A stretch of 51,717 bases of DNA, taken from Oppiella nova. Lineage: Eukaryota > Arthropoda > Arachnida > Sarcoptiformes > Oppiidae. This document shows positions 1 to 10,077 of the stretch, piece after piece. The first letter of the stretch is position 1. Every line of letters starts with the position of its first letter. Where the stretch lies: NCBI GenBank assembly GCA_905397405.1, contig CAJPVJ010000051.1:1-51717 (forward strand), read 5' to 3'. The position numbers and the translations under genes are program-made. The notes under the pieces were generated by a model that did no database searches, had not been told where the DNA came from, and was given only the letters and a program-made list of their open reading frames with translations.

Positions 1-10
1 TTCAAACATG

Positions 11-83
11 AGTCTAAACCGCCAAATGCTATCAAATTGAATGGCAATCAATGTGTGGCACTGTTGTAGACATCATACCATAG
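11..83 (+). promoter_or_regulatory. Class A promoter box of P1 (73 bp)
   Basis: Runs from AGTCTAAACC to CATACCATAG and includes GGCAATCAATGTGTGGCAC. The same 73 bases recur without change at 1513-1585, 3881-3953, 4629-4701 and 6156-6228. An initiator-like GTCAGCCATT follows at 121-130 and the leader ATG at 163. The role as a promoter is inferred from position and conservation. Confidence 0.75.
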
Positions 84-162
84 ATTTTGACAATTATTCT
101 TCACTATTCTCTTATACTTTGTCAGCCATTGCTTCCAATCTGTTGTATAAAGTGTTGTCAAA

Positions 163-587
163 ATGTTTTCAATTCATAATTACTGTGTATTAAGTATTTA
201 TTTATGTATTATTATCATTTCGATACTAACCAATCAGTATATAACAGGTATTCTTCATCATTGATATGTTCAATCAATTAATTGTTATCTTATGTATGAT
301 ATTAGCCCTAAAACTCACGCCATTATATCCAAGAAACCAAAGGGAGGGATCAATCTTTCAGATGACCTGTTCTTTACAGGAAGGCTTCACTCCTGTATTC
401 TTTGAGTGGGCTATTAATGGACAGACAGTTAAATCCAGTCCTGATGTCAGCTATAAGATTGAAAACTTTGAGATGTACTCAACATTTACTATAAAAAGTA
501 TTGGTGTGAGAGATGCGGCCAACTATTCATGTATTGTTAGGAATGCTATGGGAAGTGACAGACAATCGGTTTTGCTTACAATTAATG
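163..587 (+). CDS. P1: leader exon + Ig-domain exon cassette
   Basis: Exon 1 is 163-247 (28 codons plus 1 nt, starting MFSIHNYCV and rich in Ile/Leu), a likely signal peptide. The donor GTATT follows in phase 1. The Ig exon is 306-587 (94 codons), from ALKLTPLYPRN to LLTING, with Cys, FFEW and DAANYSC in Ig positions. It would form the first Ig domain of an sDscam-like cell-surface protein. Class A promoter at 11-83. The partner in the inverted arm is R1. Confidence 0.8.
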
Positions 588-792
588 GTAAAACTTATAA
601 GAAATTTAATTTTACAATTTAAGGTAGTTACTATTTAATATATATATATATATATTATTATAATTTATTTTAAATTTAAATTTGAATTTTATTAAACTAT
701 TTGATTGAGCAATTTAAATATAATATGAAATGTAGCCTTACAGTTATGTGAAATTCTGTGTGTGCGGTATAATTCACTTGTTAAAATATCCG

Positions 793-833
793 ACAAATTG
801 TGAATCGCTCACAATATGTGTCGACACTATATT
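793..833 (+). promoter_or_regulatory. Class C promoter box of P2
   Basis: Contains ATTGTGA-ATCGC-TCACAAT, a perfect 7-bp inverted repeat with a 5-base spacer, then ATGTGTCGACAC. CTTACAG lies upstream at 737-743 and TCAGCC downstream at 879-884. The same dyad is seen in P10 (6912-6948); P5 and P8 carry an imperfect form. Function is inferred. Confidence 0.65.
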
Positions 834-925
834 CTGTAGGAATATCTCATATATTTGCCATCAATTGCTAACTCCATATCAGCCATTATTTTTCTACTCT
901 TTAGTTGTATTAACTGGCTGTCAAA

Positions 926-1348
926 ATGTGTTCAAAATATTATTTAAATATTATAATGTGTTCATTATTTGTGAATCAAATTTATTCAAACAAGCATTCC
1001 GGTAAAATCTTAAACATTTTTGATAATGTTTTATATTCATACGACTTTTTGTCCCCAACTTAGTACCAAAAATAAGTACAATTCCCACTCATAAGAACCA
1101 AACCATTGGCTCTAAATTTCAAATGTTTTGTTCAACTGAAGAGGGATCACTTCCACTATTCTTCGAGTGGTCTAAAGACGGACAGACACTGAAAGGCAGT
1201 CCTGATGTGAACTATAAAATAGATAACTTTGAGAGTCACTCGACTCTTACCATAAGAAACATAGATCTGAAAGATGTGGCGAACTATACGTGTTTTGTTA
1301 GCAATCAGTTTGGATCCAACTCTAGGAGTACTTTGCTTTCAATTAATG
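926..1348 (+). CDS. P2: leader + Ig cassette
   Basis: Exon 1 is 926-1001 (leader starting MCSKYYLNII, ending NKHS, phase-1 donor GTAAAA). The Ig exon is 1064-1348 (95 codons), starting VPKISTIPTHKNQ, with CSTEEG, FFEWSKDG and DVANYTC. It belongs to a sub-type using THKNQ and ending SNQFGSNSRSTLLSING, as in P5 and P8. Class C promoter at 793-833. Partner R2. Confidence 0.8.
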
Positions 1349-1512
1349 GTAAATCGATTATAAATATTTGTTTTTAGTGTGTTTGTAAAAACATAATGTA
1401 TTATAAATTATTATCATTGTTCTGAATAATGAAATAGCATTAGTGTTTGTCACTAATGTATTAATCAAAAACACAATGCCTTACAGTTTGTGTGAAACAT
1501 ATTTCAAACATG

Positions 1513-1585
1513 AGTCTAAACCGCCAAATGCTATCAAATTGAATGGCAATCAATGTGTGGCACTGTTGTAGACATCATACCATAG
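1513..1585 (+). promoter_or_regulatory. Class A promoter box of P3 (73 bp)
   Basis: Identical to the 73-bp element at 11-83. Upstream CTTACAG at 1480-1486, downstream GTCAGCC at 1623, ATG at 1664. Confidence 0.75.
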
Positions 1586-1663
1586 TTTCTGTCATTTATT
1601 CTTCGGTTTCCATTCACTTCTTGTCAGCCATTACTCCAATGTATTGTATAAAGTGTTGACAAA

Positions 1664-2101
1664 ATGTTTGCAATTAGTAAATGTCTTGAATTTTATAAAA
1701 TACATTTATTACTTATGATATTAATAATATATAATCAATGTGTATCAGGTATATTTCATCATTTATAAGATTTCTTATAATTCATACTAAATATTTGATG
1801 TATTATATGATATCAGCCCTAAAACTGACACCAATAATGAGCCAAAGAACTCAAAACGAGGGCTCAATGTTTCAGATGACTTGTGCTGTTCAAGAAGGCA
1901 GTCCTCCCCTCTTCTTTGAGTGGGTAATCAATGGACAGACAGTTAAATCCAGTCCTGATGTTAATTATAAGATCGAGAATTACAAGAAGTTCTCCACTTT
2001 TACCATCGATGAAATTATGAGATCCGATTCCGCCAACTATACCTGTATTGTGAGGAATGCATTGGAAAGTGACAGTCAGTCTGTGTTTCTGTCCATTAGA
2101 G
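1664..2101 (+). CDS. P3: leader + Ig cassette
   Basis: Exon 1 is 1664-1748 (28-codon leader starting MFAISKCLEF, phase-1 donor). The Ig exon is 1817-2101 (95 codons), starting ALKLTPIMSQRTQNEG, with CAVQEGSPPLFFEW and DSANYTC, ending LSIRG. The class A promoter and MF-type leader go together, as in P1, P6, P7 and P9. Partner R3. Confidence 0.8.
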
Positions 2102-2250
2102 GTTAGAGTTAGAAATTAAATTAACTATACTATGCTAGTAATTATTAAAATTATGACCAGGGTCACTTGATTTGCTTTATTACATTTTATACTTGGTTAA
2201 AAATCAGATTCAATACAATTAATATTCTCATTTAATTCACCAATTCTGTG

Positions 2251-2300
2251 CCAATCGTGTGAATTGCACACAAAGTGTGTCACTATTGTAGACATAAATA
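2251..2300 (+). promoter_or_regulatory. Hybrid promoter box of P4
   Basis: Reads GTGTGAATTGCACACAAAGTG then CACTATTGTAGACAT. The left half resembles the class C dyad and the right half the class A tail. GTCAGCCATT follows at 2331 and the ATG at 2371. No CTTACAG motif is seen upstream. Confidence 0.55.
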
Positions 2301-2370
2301 CCTTTTATTCTTGAGTTTCACTGATTCCTTGTCAGCCATTACTTCGTGTATCCGCTGAACTAATGTCAAA

Positions 2371-2800
2371 ATGTTGTGTTTTCGTCAAACTGTAAATCTT
2401 ATTGAATTGCATTTATTTGCCATAACTTTGTTGATAACTCATGAGTACTCGACAGGTATTGTCCATTAAATGACACTCATAACAGATTTAAATTAATTGT
2501 AATCTCTTATGCTTATAGCCCTAAAACTGTCGCCTTTATACCCGAGTACCCAAAGCGAGGGCTCGTATTTTCAGATCACGTGCACCATTCAGGAGGGCAG
2601 TCCTCCCCTGTTCTTTGAGTGGGCTATTAATGGACAGACAGTTAAATCCAGTCCTGATGTGAACTATAAGATAGAAAACTACGAAATGTTTTCCACGTTT
2701 ACTATAAGAAAGATAGAGAGGAGAGATGCGGCCAACTATTCATGTATTGCCACGGATTCTGTTGCAAGTGATAGACAAACAGTTGTCTTCAATATCAATG
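2371..2800 (+). CDS. P4: leader + Ig cassette
   Basis: Exon 1 is 2371-2455 (28 codons starting MLCFRQTVNL, donor GTATT). The Ig exon is 2519-2800 (94 codons), starting ALKLSPLYPSTQSEG, with FFEWAING, then NYEMFSTFTIRKIERRDAAN and a distinctive ATDSVASDRQTVVFNING end. In the partner R4 the second half of this exon is different and resembles P7, which suggests gene conversion. Confidence 0.8.
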
Positions 2801-3066
2801 GTATGAAATCAAATTATTTTCTCAGAAATAGGTTTATTTGAATATATAATAGTTTATACAATTTGATACTGTATTTTATTTACAAAATAATGTTATCTAA
2901 GTGACGGTAATTGAATCAATCAATTATTACTAACATAAGCGTTGATTTCAGTAATTTCACAGAATGTATGTTTTATTTGAATTTATATCTCAGAATATAC
3001 TGTATTCTGAATTCTGCCAAATTGTGAATCACACACAATATGTGTCACTACAGTATAATTGAAACA

Positions 3067-3322
3067 ATATTCTCAACAAATGTCTTATATTTGCCACAAA
3101 TTTCCAACTCCATGGCAGCCATTATTATGCTATTGAGTTGTATTTACAAACTGTAAAAATGTGTTCAAACCATAGCTTTTATTTTATTTCACTTATATTC
3201 TCAACAAATGTCTTATATTTGCCACAAATTTCCAACTCCATGGCAGCCATTATTATGCTATTGAGTTGTATTTACAAACTGTAAAAATGTGTTCAAACCA
3301 TAGCTTTTATTTTATTTCACTT
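3067..3322 (+). repeat. 128-bp tandem duplication across the P5 start region
   Basis: Two adjacent near-identical copies, 3067-3194 and 3195-3322, each with CATGGCAGCCATTAT and an ATG followed by TGTTCAAACCATAGC. The upstream ATG (3159) runs into a stop before any splice donor; the downstream ATG (3287) reads into the leader. R5 has only one copy. Confidence 0.85.
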
Positions 3323-3704
3323 ATGCTATTTTATAAGATCTCTTATTCCTATTGTTCTGGTAATGTATATCCATTTGAATTTCTAGTTGTGATAATAATT
3401 TAGTATTTCTCACAATTAGTCCCCAAATTGAGTACTGGTTTGACTCATAAGAATCAGAGCATTGGCTCTAACTTTCAAATGGTTTGCACTTTAGAAGAGG
3501 GATCATATCCAGTGTTTTTTGAATGGTTTAAAAATGGACAGACACTCAAACCCAGTCCTGATGTGAATTATAAGATAGAGAACTCAGAAATGCACTCAAC
3601 ATTTACCATAAGAAACATAGATCTGAAAGATGTAGCGAACTATACGTGTTTTGTTAGCAATCAGTTTGGATCCAACTCTAGGAGTACTTTGCTTTCAATT
3701 AATG
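3287..3704 (+). CDS. P5: leader + Ig cassette
   Basis: Exon 1 is 3287-3359 (24 codons starting MCSNHSFYF, donor GTAATG). I chose the second of two duplicated ATGs because only it stays open to the donor. The Ig exon is 3420-3704 (95 codons), starting VPKLSTGLTHKNQ, with FFEWFKNGQ and DVANYTC. A class C-like box lies at about 3018-3050, with GGCAGCC in place of GTCAGCC. Partner R5. Confidence 0.78.
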
Positions 3705-3880
3705 GTAAATCATATTATTATTCTTATAATTATCGGTTTATTTTATTAAATTATATGTATTTTGACATTTCATTCAAATTATAATAATCATATGCATTCA
3801 TTAATCATTAATGCTATAAGAGGTTATGTGTGTGTTGTATGAATTCTTACAGTTTGCTAATGAAAAGTAATTCAAACATG

Positions 3881-3953
3881 AGTCTAAACCGCCAAATGCT
3901 ATCAAATTGAATGGCAATCAATGTGTGGCACTGTTGTAGACATCATACCATAG
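3881..3953 (+). promoter_or_regulatory. Class A promoter box of P6 (73 bp)
   Basis: Identical to 11-83. CTTACAG at 3846-3852, GTCAGCC at 3989. The ATG at 4017 is only 28 bp downstream, the shortest initiator-to-ATG spacing in the left arm. Confidence 0.75.
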
Positions 3954-4016
3954 TTTTGCCACAATTCTTGAGTTTTACTCATTTATTTGTCAGCCATTAC
4001 ACGAATCTTTAGCAAA

Positions 4017-4440
4017 ATGTTTTTAAAATTTAAATTCTGTGCTTATAATGAGCTATATATTAGTCTCATAATTCTACTTATAACTCATAAATATATATCA
4101 GGTATTGTTTTATGAATATTGTCTAGGATAAAATATTAATTGGTAATTATTATCTTAGCCTTAAAGTTGGCCCCATTGTATCCGGTCAACCAAAGTCAGG
4201 GCTCGTACTTTCAGATCACATGTTCAGTACAGGAGGGCAGTCCTCCCCTCTTCTTTGAGTGGGCTATTAATGGACACAAAATTAAGTCCAAACCTGATGT
4301 GAACTATAAGATTGAAAATTACAAAATGTTTTCCGCATTTACTATCGAGAAGATTGAGATAAAAGACGCCGCAAACTATACGTGTATTGTAAGCAATGCT
4401 ATGGAATCTGACAGTCAGTCGAGTTTGTTGTCAATTAAAG
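4017..4440 (+). CDS. P6: leader + Ig cassette
   Basis: Exon 1 is 4017-4101 (28 codons starting MFLKFKFCAY). The Ig exon is 4159-4440 (94 codons), starting ALKLAPLYPVNQSQG, with FFEWAINGHKIKSKPDVNYK and DAANYTC, ending LLSIKG. The usual GQT after NG is replaced by GHK. Partner R6 keeps this change, so it predates the arm duplication. Confidence 0.8.
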
Positions 4441-4628
4441 GTAGTTATCATCAGTTAATTGATATTAAATTGTAATAAGTTTGTAAATATATTATTTATT
4501 ACATTTTTAATGTATGGTTTTATATGTGTTAAAGCTTATCAAGCTTAAATAGTATGTTTGTCATATAGCTTACTCTATACTAATTCATACCGTGCCTTAC
4601 AGTTCATATAAAATGCAATTCAAACTTC

Positions 4629-4701
4629 AGTCTAAACCGCCAAATGCTATCAAATTGAATGGCAATCAATGTGTGGCACTGTTGTAGACATCATACCATA
4701 G
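4629..4701 (+). promoter_or_regulatory. Class A promoter box of P7 (73 bp)
   Basis: Identical to 11-83. CTTACAG at 4596-4602. The initiator is GTCGGCCATTAC at 4739, with G for A at the fourth position. ATG at 4780. Confidence 0.75.
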
Positions 4702-4779
4702 AATTTAGTCTAATATTCTTTAGTTCTTTCTGAATTTTGTCGGCCATTACTTGAATCTATTGTATAACGTGTTGTCAAA

Positions 4780-5206
4780 ATGTTTTCAAAATTTAAGTAT
4801 TGTTTACCTTCTGTTATAAATATAATTTCTATATTACTGATATTAAATTATGAATGTACAATAGGTATTTATCCTGGTATTTATAGCTTATCTGTCATTA
4901 ATTGTCTGTTTCTGATATTAGCTTTAAAATTGACACCAATATTGAATCAAAGGTCTCAACCTCTAGGCTCAATGTTTCAAATGCATTGTGCCGTACAAGT
5001 AGGCAGTCCTCCCCTGTTCTTTGAGTGGCTAATCAATGGACAGACAGTTAAGTCGAGTCCTGATGTGAACTATAAGATTGAAAACTTCAAGAAGTACTCG
5101 ACTCTGACTATCGATGAGATCGTGAGAACCGATTCCGCGAACTATACGTGTGTTGTCAGGGATTCTGTGGGCACTGATAGTCAAACAGTTTTGCTCAGTA
5201 TTCATG
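4780..5206 (+). CDS. P7: leader + Ig cassette with stop-free intron
   Basis: Exon 1 is 4780-4864 (28 codons starting MFSKFKYCLP). The Ig exon is 4922-5206 (95 codons), starting ALKLTPILNQRSQPLG, with CAVQVGSPPLFFEW and DSANYTC, ending LLSIHG. The 57-nt intron (4865-4921) is a multiple of three with no in-frame stop, so unspliced RNA would still be readable. R7's intron is 59 nt, so this is not conserved. The exon's second half is shared with R4. Confidence 0.8.
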
Positions 5207-5397
5207 GTATGAAAAGTTTTATTCTGATTAAAATATGACATAAGTATTAAAAATAATACATATTTAAAATTATTCTTGTGGTATATTTATTCTGGTTATA
5301 AAATTGAATAAATATTGTGAATGAACATTACTGTACTTTTAAACTGAAACAGCACCTAAATTGTTTCAAAGTAATGTGAACTTAATAAAAATAACAG

Positions 5398-5430
5398 AAT
5401 TGTGAATTACACACAATATGTGTCACTATA
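5398..5430 (+). promoter_or_regulatory. Class C promoter box of P8
   Basis: AATTGTGAATTACACACAAT followed by ATGTGTCACTATA. An initiator-like TCAGCCATTATTTG lies at 5498 and the ATG at 5547. Confidence 0.6.
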
Positions 5431-5546
5431 TTCGACATTACTTTTGATTTTCTCTAAGAATATTTCATATATTTGCAAATCAATTGTTAACTCCATTTCA
5501 GCCATTATTTGGTTATTCTGTTGTTGTATTGAACATAACGATAAAA

Positions 5547-5968
5547 ATGTGTCCAAAATATTGTTTACAAGTTTTGTTTGTCTGTATATTCATTATGAAA
5601 ATCTATTTGTGTGAATCATCTGGTAAATATTGAAAAATTCATTTCATGAGATGTACTTATATATGATTTTCTCAAAATAGTTCCCAAATTGAGTTATTCT
5701 GGTTTCAGTTATAAGAACCAAACGATTGGCTCTAATTTTCAAATGGTGTGTACTCTCGAGGAAGGGTCTACTCCTGTATCTTTCGAGTGGTCTAAAAATG
5801 GACAGACACTCAAACCCAGTCCTGATGTGAACTATAAAATAGACAGTTTTGAAATGCACTCAACGTTTACCATAAGAAACATAGATATGAAAGATGTGGC
5901 GAACTATACGTGTTTTGTTAGCAATCAGTTTGGATCCAACTCTAGGAGTATATTACTCGCTATTAATG
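5547..5968 (+). CDS. P8: leader + Ig cassette
   Basis: Exon 1 is 5547-5622 (25 codons starting MCPKYCLQVL, ending CESS). The Ig exon is 5681-5968 (96 codons), starting VPKLSYSGFSYKNQ, one residue longer than most. It has SFEWSKNGQ in place of FFEW and ends LLAING. Partner R8. Confidence 0.8.
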
Positions 5969-6155
5969 GTAAATTATATTAATATTTATACAATATTTAT
6001 TATATTGTTGTTTTATATTTATATTTTAATGGTAATTATTATCAAATATAGTTACATTTATAAATGAGTTAGTTTACTGTAATATCTGCGTTTGTTGCTA
6101 TTACAGTACTGTTATGTAGATTCTTACAGTTTGTGTGAAATATAATTCAAACTTC

Positions 6156-6228
6156 AGTCTAAACCGCCAAATGCTATCAAATTGAATGGCAATCAATGTG
6201 TGGCACTGTTGTAGACATCATACCATAG
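6156..6228 (+). promoter_or_regulatory. Class A promoter box of P9 (73 bp)
   Basis: Identical to 11-83. CTTACAG at 6123-6129, GTCAGCC at 6266, ATG at 6303. This is the last class A box on the + strand; class B takes over from P11. Confidence 0.75.
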
Positions 6229-6302
6229 AATGTTGTCTAATATTCTTCAATTCCCTCTGATATTTGTCAGCCATTACTCCATTTGATACTTTTGTGGTGA
6301 AA

Positions 6303-6726
6303 ATGTTTTCCAAACTATATTTACTATTCATTATAAATTCACTGTATTTTACGATTAATTGTGATCAGTTGTCAGGTATTGTCATATGAATTGAGTTCTT
6401 AATTAATATATTGTTTATAAAAATATTTGTTTAAATTTTAGTCCCAAAACTAACGCCTCAATTGAATTCAAGAACCCATTCCGAGGGCTCATACTTTCAG
6501 ATCACATGCACAGCACAGGGAGGATCTACTCCACTGTTCTTTGAGTGGACACGAAATGGACAGACAATTAAAAATATTCCTGATGTTAACTATAAGATAG
6601 AAAACTTTGAAATGTTTTCCACTTTTACTATAAAAAGTATCCAAAGAAGTGATTCCGCGAACTATTCATGTGTTGTAAGCAATGCTATGGGATCTGACAG
6701 GCAATCGGTTTTGCTATCAATTGAAG
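6303..6726 (+). CDS. P9: leader + Ig cassette
   Basis: Exon 1 is 6303-6375 (24 codons starting MFSKLYLLFI). The Ig exon is 6442-6726 (95 codons), starting VPKLTPQLNSRTHSEG, with CTAQGGSTPLFFEWTRNGQT and DSANYSC, ending LSIEG. Partner R9. Confidence 0.8.
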
Positions 6727-7044
6727 GTATTTTTATTTTCAATTCAAATTAACTTATTTTATGCTAAATATAAAATTTGATCTAATTTTTAAATCTTAAT
6801 CTTGAGGGTAATAATTGTGTCCTAAAATACAATCAGATATTCATTATATTCAATGTTTTAGAAAGCTTTAACTTTATTATACCTTGATATTTCTATTTTA
6901 ATTTGTGGATTAAATTGTGAATCTCTCACAATATGTGTCGACACTACTGTATATTTGCACAGAATATCTCATATATTTGCCATCAATTGCATACTCCATG
7001 TCAGCCATTATTTGGCTATTAAGTTGTATTAACTGTCTATAAAA

Positions 7045-7457
7045 ATGTATTCAAAATATTGCATTTGTTTCATTCTGTTTATAAAACTTATAACTCGTAT
7101 TCATTCAAATGAATCTTCAGGTAAATTATGAGACAAATTAAAAACACATAATTATAACAATGGTCTCATTAGCCCCAAAATTAGGATACTCTGTGCCTCA
7201 TAAGAGTCAACCTATTGGCTCAATATTCCAATCATTTTGTACAATACAAAAGGGATCACTTCCGGTATTCTTCGAGTGGTCCAAAGATGGACAGACACTG
7301 AAAGCCAGTCCCGGAGTTAACTATAAAATAGATAATTTCAAAACCCATTCCACTCTTACTATTGAAAGTATCGACAGAAGAGATGCCGGAAATTACAGCT
7401 GTTTTGTGAGCAATGGGTTCGGAAGTGACGGACAGAGTATTAGTCTCTCAATAAGAG
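7045..7457 (+). CDS. P10: leader + Ig cassette
   Basis: Exon 1 is 7045-7120 (25 codons starting MYSKYCICFI, ending NESS). The Ig exon is 7173-7457 (95 codons), starting APKLGYSVPHKSQ, with FFEWSKDGQT, ASPGVNYKI in place of the usual PDVNYKI, and DAGNYSC, ending LSIRG. Class C box at 6912-6948 with a perfect ATTGTGA/TCACAAT dyad; TCAGCC at 7001. Partner R10 is one codon longer. Confidence 0.8.
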
Positions 7458-7802
7458 GTACACATTTGCATCAAGTATTTGATGTTAAATTCATTAATTA
7501 TCATTAGTTTTGTATTTTATTAAATAAATACCATCTAAAAATTATCATAATTATTTTATATAACTTGCAATATGATAACAGCCTATGTTATATTTAGAGC
7601 CTTACAGTTCCTTACAGTTTGAGTTGATTTCGTATTCACCATAATATGCGCCAAATGTTTGCCAATTGTGTTGGGAATCAATGTGTGGCGCAATATATCC
7701 ACTCATCTCTCGGTTTGAAATATATTTTGTCTGAATATATATTATCTGACAACAAGTCAGCCATTATTTGTTGGTTTATATTGAGTTATCCTGAGTGTCA
7801 AA

Positions 7803-8221
7803 ATGTGTGGAAATTATTTATGTTCTAGTTTTATCTTGTTTCTAATTAATAGTTATGCGAGTTCCTCATCAGGTATTATTATAAGAGTATAATTTTCTTT
7901 ATTTGTCACAAACTATAACTTTAATCTCATAAATAGTACCAAAATTGGGCCCAACATTGAGCCATAAGACACAGACTATTGGATCCATATTTCATATAAT
8001 GTGTTCATTAGAAGAGGGATCACTTCCAATATTCTTTGAGTGGTCTAAAAATGGACAGACACTCAAACCTAATCCCGATGTGAACTATAAGATTGAAAAC
8101 TTTAAGAAATATTCCACTTTTTCTATCGATGAGATCAAAATAAGCGATTCCGGGAACTATACCTGTGTTGTGAAGAATGCATTCGGTGGGGACAGGCATA
8201 CAGTCTTGTTGTCTATTAAAG
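7803..8221 (+). CDS. P11: leader + Ig cassette
   Basis: First of the class B cassettes. Exon 1 is 7803-7872 (23 codons starting MCGNYLCSSF, ending in serines). The Ig exon is 7937-8221 (95 codons), starting VPKLGPTLSHKTQ, ending GGDRHTVLLSIKG. Box at 7664-7704, GTCAGCC at 7756, ATG exactly 47 bp after it. Two CTTACAGTT motifs (7601, 7611) occur upstream instead of one. Partner R11. Confidence 0.8.
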
Positions 8222-8418
8222 GTTATTAATGATTAATTTATAATTATTCTTAATTAATATAACAGTTGTAATTCACTAAAATAATAATTTAAATGTTTAT
8301 GATTCTTATATGAATTGCTTTTAATATTCTGTAAGGAATATATGCATTGATTCTATTCTTACAGTTCACTCATTCAATATATTCATTATATTGTATATAA
8401 GACTTAAATATTCTGATG

Positions 8419-8460
8419 AATTGTATTGTGAATCAATGTGTGGCGCAATATATCCACTCA
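8419..8460 (+). promoter_or_regulatory. Class B promoter box of P12 (type example)
   Basis: AATTGTATTGTGAATCAATG then TGTGGCGCAATATATCCACTCA. CTTACAG at 8358-8364, GTCAGCCATTAT at 8509, ATG at 8557. The same box, with few changes, precedes every cassette from P11 to P18 and Q2 to Q10; coordinates are given with each. Confidence 0.72.
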
Positions 8461-8556
8461 AATATTGTTTTGTACACTATTTTGGCTGAAGGAGTATATG
8501 ATATTAAAGTCAGCCATTATTTATTTGAGTTATTCTAGCTTGTTGCGAGTGTCAAA

Positions 8557-8978
8557 ATGTGTGGAAATTGTGTATATTTTGTTATATTTTTATTTTTATT
8601 TAATTATTCTGTAAATGCTTCATCAGGTATTTTAACTATGAATTATTCTTACCCTAATATTAGTCGCAAACTATAGCTTTATTTCATAAATAGCTCCCAA
8701 ATTAGGACATACAGTGAGCCATAAGACACAGACTATTGGATCTATTTTTCAAATAACGTGTTCTATAGAGGAGGGATCACTTCCCGTGTTCTTTGAGTGG
8801 TCCCGAAATGGACAGACACTCAAACCTAATCCCGATGTCAATTACAAGATTGATAATACGGAAATGTACTCAACATTTGCTATTAAAAGCATTGATAGAA
8901 GCGATTCCGGGAACTATACCTGTATTGTGAAGAATGCTTTCGGAGGCGATAGGCATACAGTCTTGCTGTCCATTAAAG
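8557..8978 (+). CDS. P12: leader + Ig cassette (reference example)
   Basis: Exon 1 is 8557-8626 (23 codons starting MCGNCVYFVI). The Ig exon is 8694-8978 (95 codons): APKLGHTVSHKTQ, Cys23, FFEW with Trp36, NGQTLKPNPDVNYKI at 39-53, variable DNTEMYSTFAIKSI, then DSGNYTC ending at Cys77 with an N-glycosylation site (NYT), and GGDRHTVLLSIKG. The fold is one Ig domain of Dscam Ig7 type. Phase 1-1 boundaries let any such exon join the same downstream exon. Partner R12. Confidence 0.82.
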
Positions 8979-9328
8979 GTTACTAATAATTAGTTTATAT
9001 TTACTTTTTGTTATAAATACTATGTTATAATAGTTTTCATTCATTATTCGAATAATCTTCCTAAGAATTAAAAGTGTTATAATGACCTGTTTCAAATAGT
9101 ATGTAAGCAATACTGTATATGGTTTCTTAATATTCTTACAGTTGAGTCATTCAGTGGTTTACTACTAATATAAGCCTTAAATATGACAATAAATTGTGTT
9201 GTGAATCAATGTGTGGCGCAATATATCCACTCAAATACTCATTTCATACAGTATTTTGTCTGAAAAATATTTTTGATGTTATTGTCAGCCATTGTTTGAC
9301 ACTTATATCCTTTACTTGAGTTACGAAA

Positions 9329-9751
9329 ATGTTGTCTAATTATTGGTATAGCTTTGTGATTACAACAATTGCTTTAAATAGTGTTTATTCCGATGATTCT
9401 TCAGGTATTATAATTATAGTATACGATATTTTGCTGACAATTAATACTAATTTGCTTTCATATTAGCGCCAAAATTAAGCAAATATTTGTCTCATAAGAC
9501 TCAAGGCATAGGAACTCATTTCAAGATATTCTGTACCGTAGAGTCGGGTTCTCTACCCGTGTTTTATGAGTGGTCCAGAAATGGACAGACACTCAAAGCC
9601 AGTCCTGATGTGAACTATAAGATTGAAAACTTTGAAATGTTTTCGACGCTAACTATAAAGAAGATTGAGATGAGAGATGCGGCCAACTATTCATGTGTTG
9701 TGAACAATGGTGTGGGAAGTGATAGTCAATCAGTATTGCTGTCCATTAATG
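9329..9751 (+). CDS. P13: leader + Ig cassette
   Basis: Exon 1 is 9329-9404 (25 codons starting MLSNYWYSFV, ending DDSS). The Ig exon is 9467-9751 (95 codons), starting APKLSKYLSHKTQGIG, with CTVESGSLPVFYEW (Tyr for the second Phe) and DAANYSC, ending LLSING. Box at 9191-9233, GTCAGCC at 9284. R13 has the identical leader but an Ig exon broken by foreign sequence. Confidence 0.8.
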
Positions 9752-10077
9752 GTAATCATTATTTAATTTATAATATTTATCTCTAAATTAACTAAAATAA
9801 CTGTTGTTAATTATATATACCATTAACATACATATTGTATAATATGTTGGGTTAAATGCAATTTAAAATTCACTTACAGTTCCCATACTAAACAAATTCT
9901 GTATACAATTCTGTATACAATATATTTAAATATATGAATGAATTGTATTGCGGATCAATGTGTGGCGCGATATATCCACTCAAATAATATTTTGTACACT
10001 ACTTTGCCTCAAAATATCTGTAATATCAATGTCGGCCATTATTTGTCAGACTTCAATTGAGTATCATGAGTGTCAAA

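Noticed and set aside
266-622. Single-exon genes beginning at the first ATG, or at a TTG or GTG, before each Ig domain
   Set aside because: Each Ig segment is bounded by a consensus acceptor and donor in phase 1, and the matching leader exon lies about 60 nt upstream. Intronic codons were therefore left out.
640-656. AT dinucleotide run (also about 25021-25050)
   Set aside because: Simple low-complexity sequence in an AT-rich genome; not kept as a feature.
748-1005. Independent small proteins read across promoter and leader (also 20621-20863, 24907-25125, 42753-43037)
   Set aside because: These frames run through the promoter box and initiator and end at or past the leader donor. The leader ATG after the initiator explains them better.
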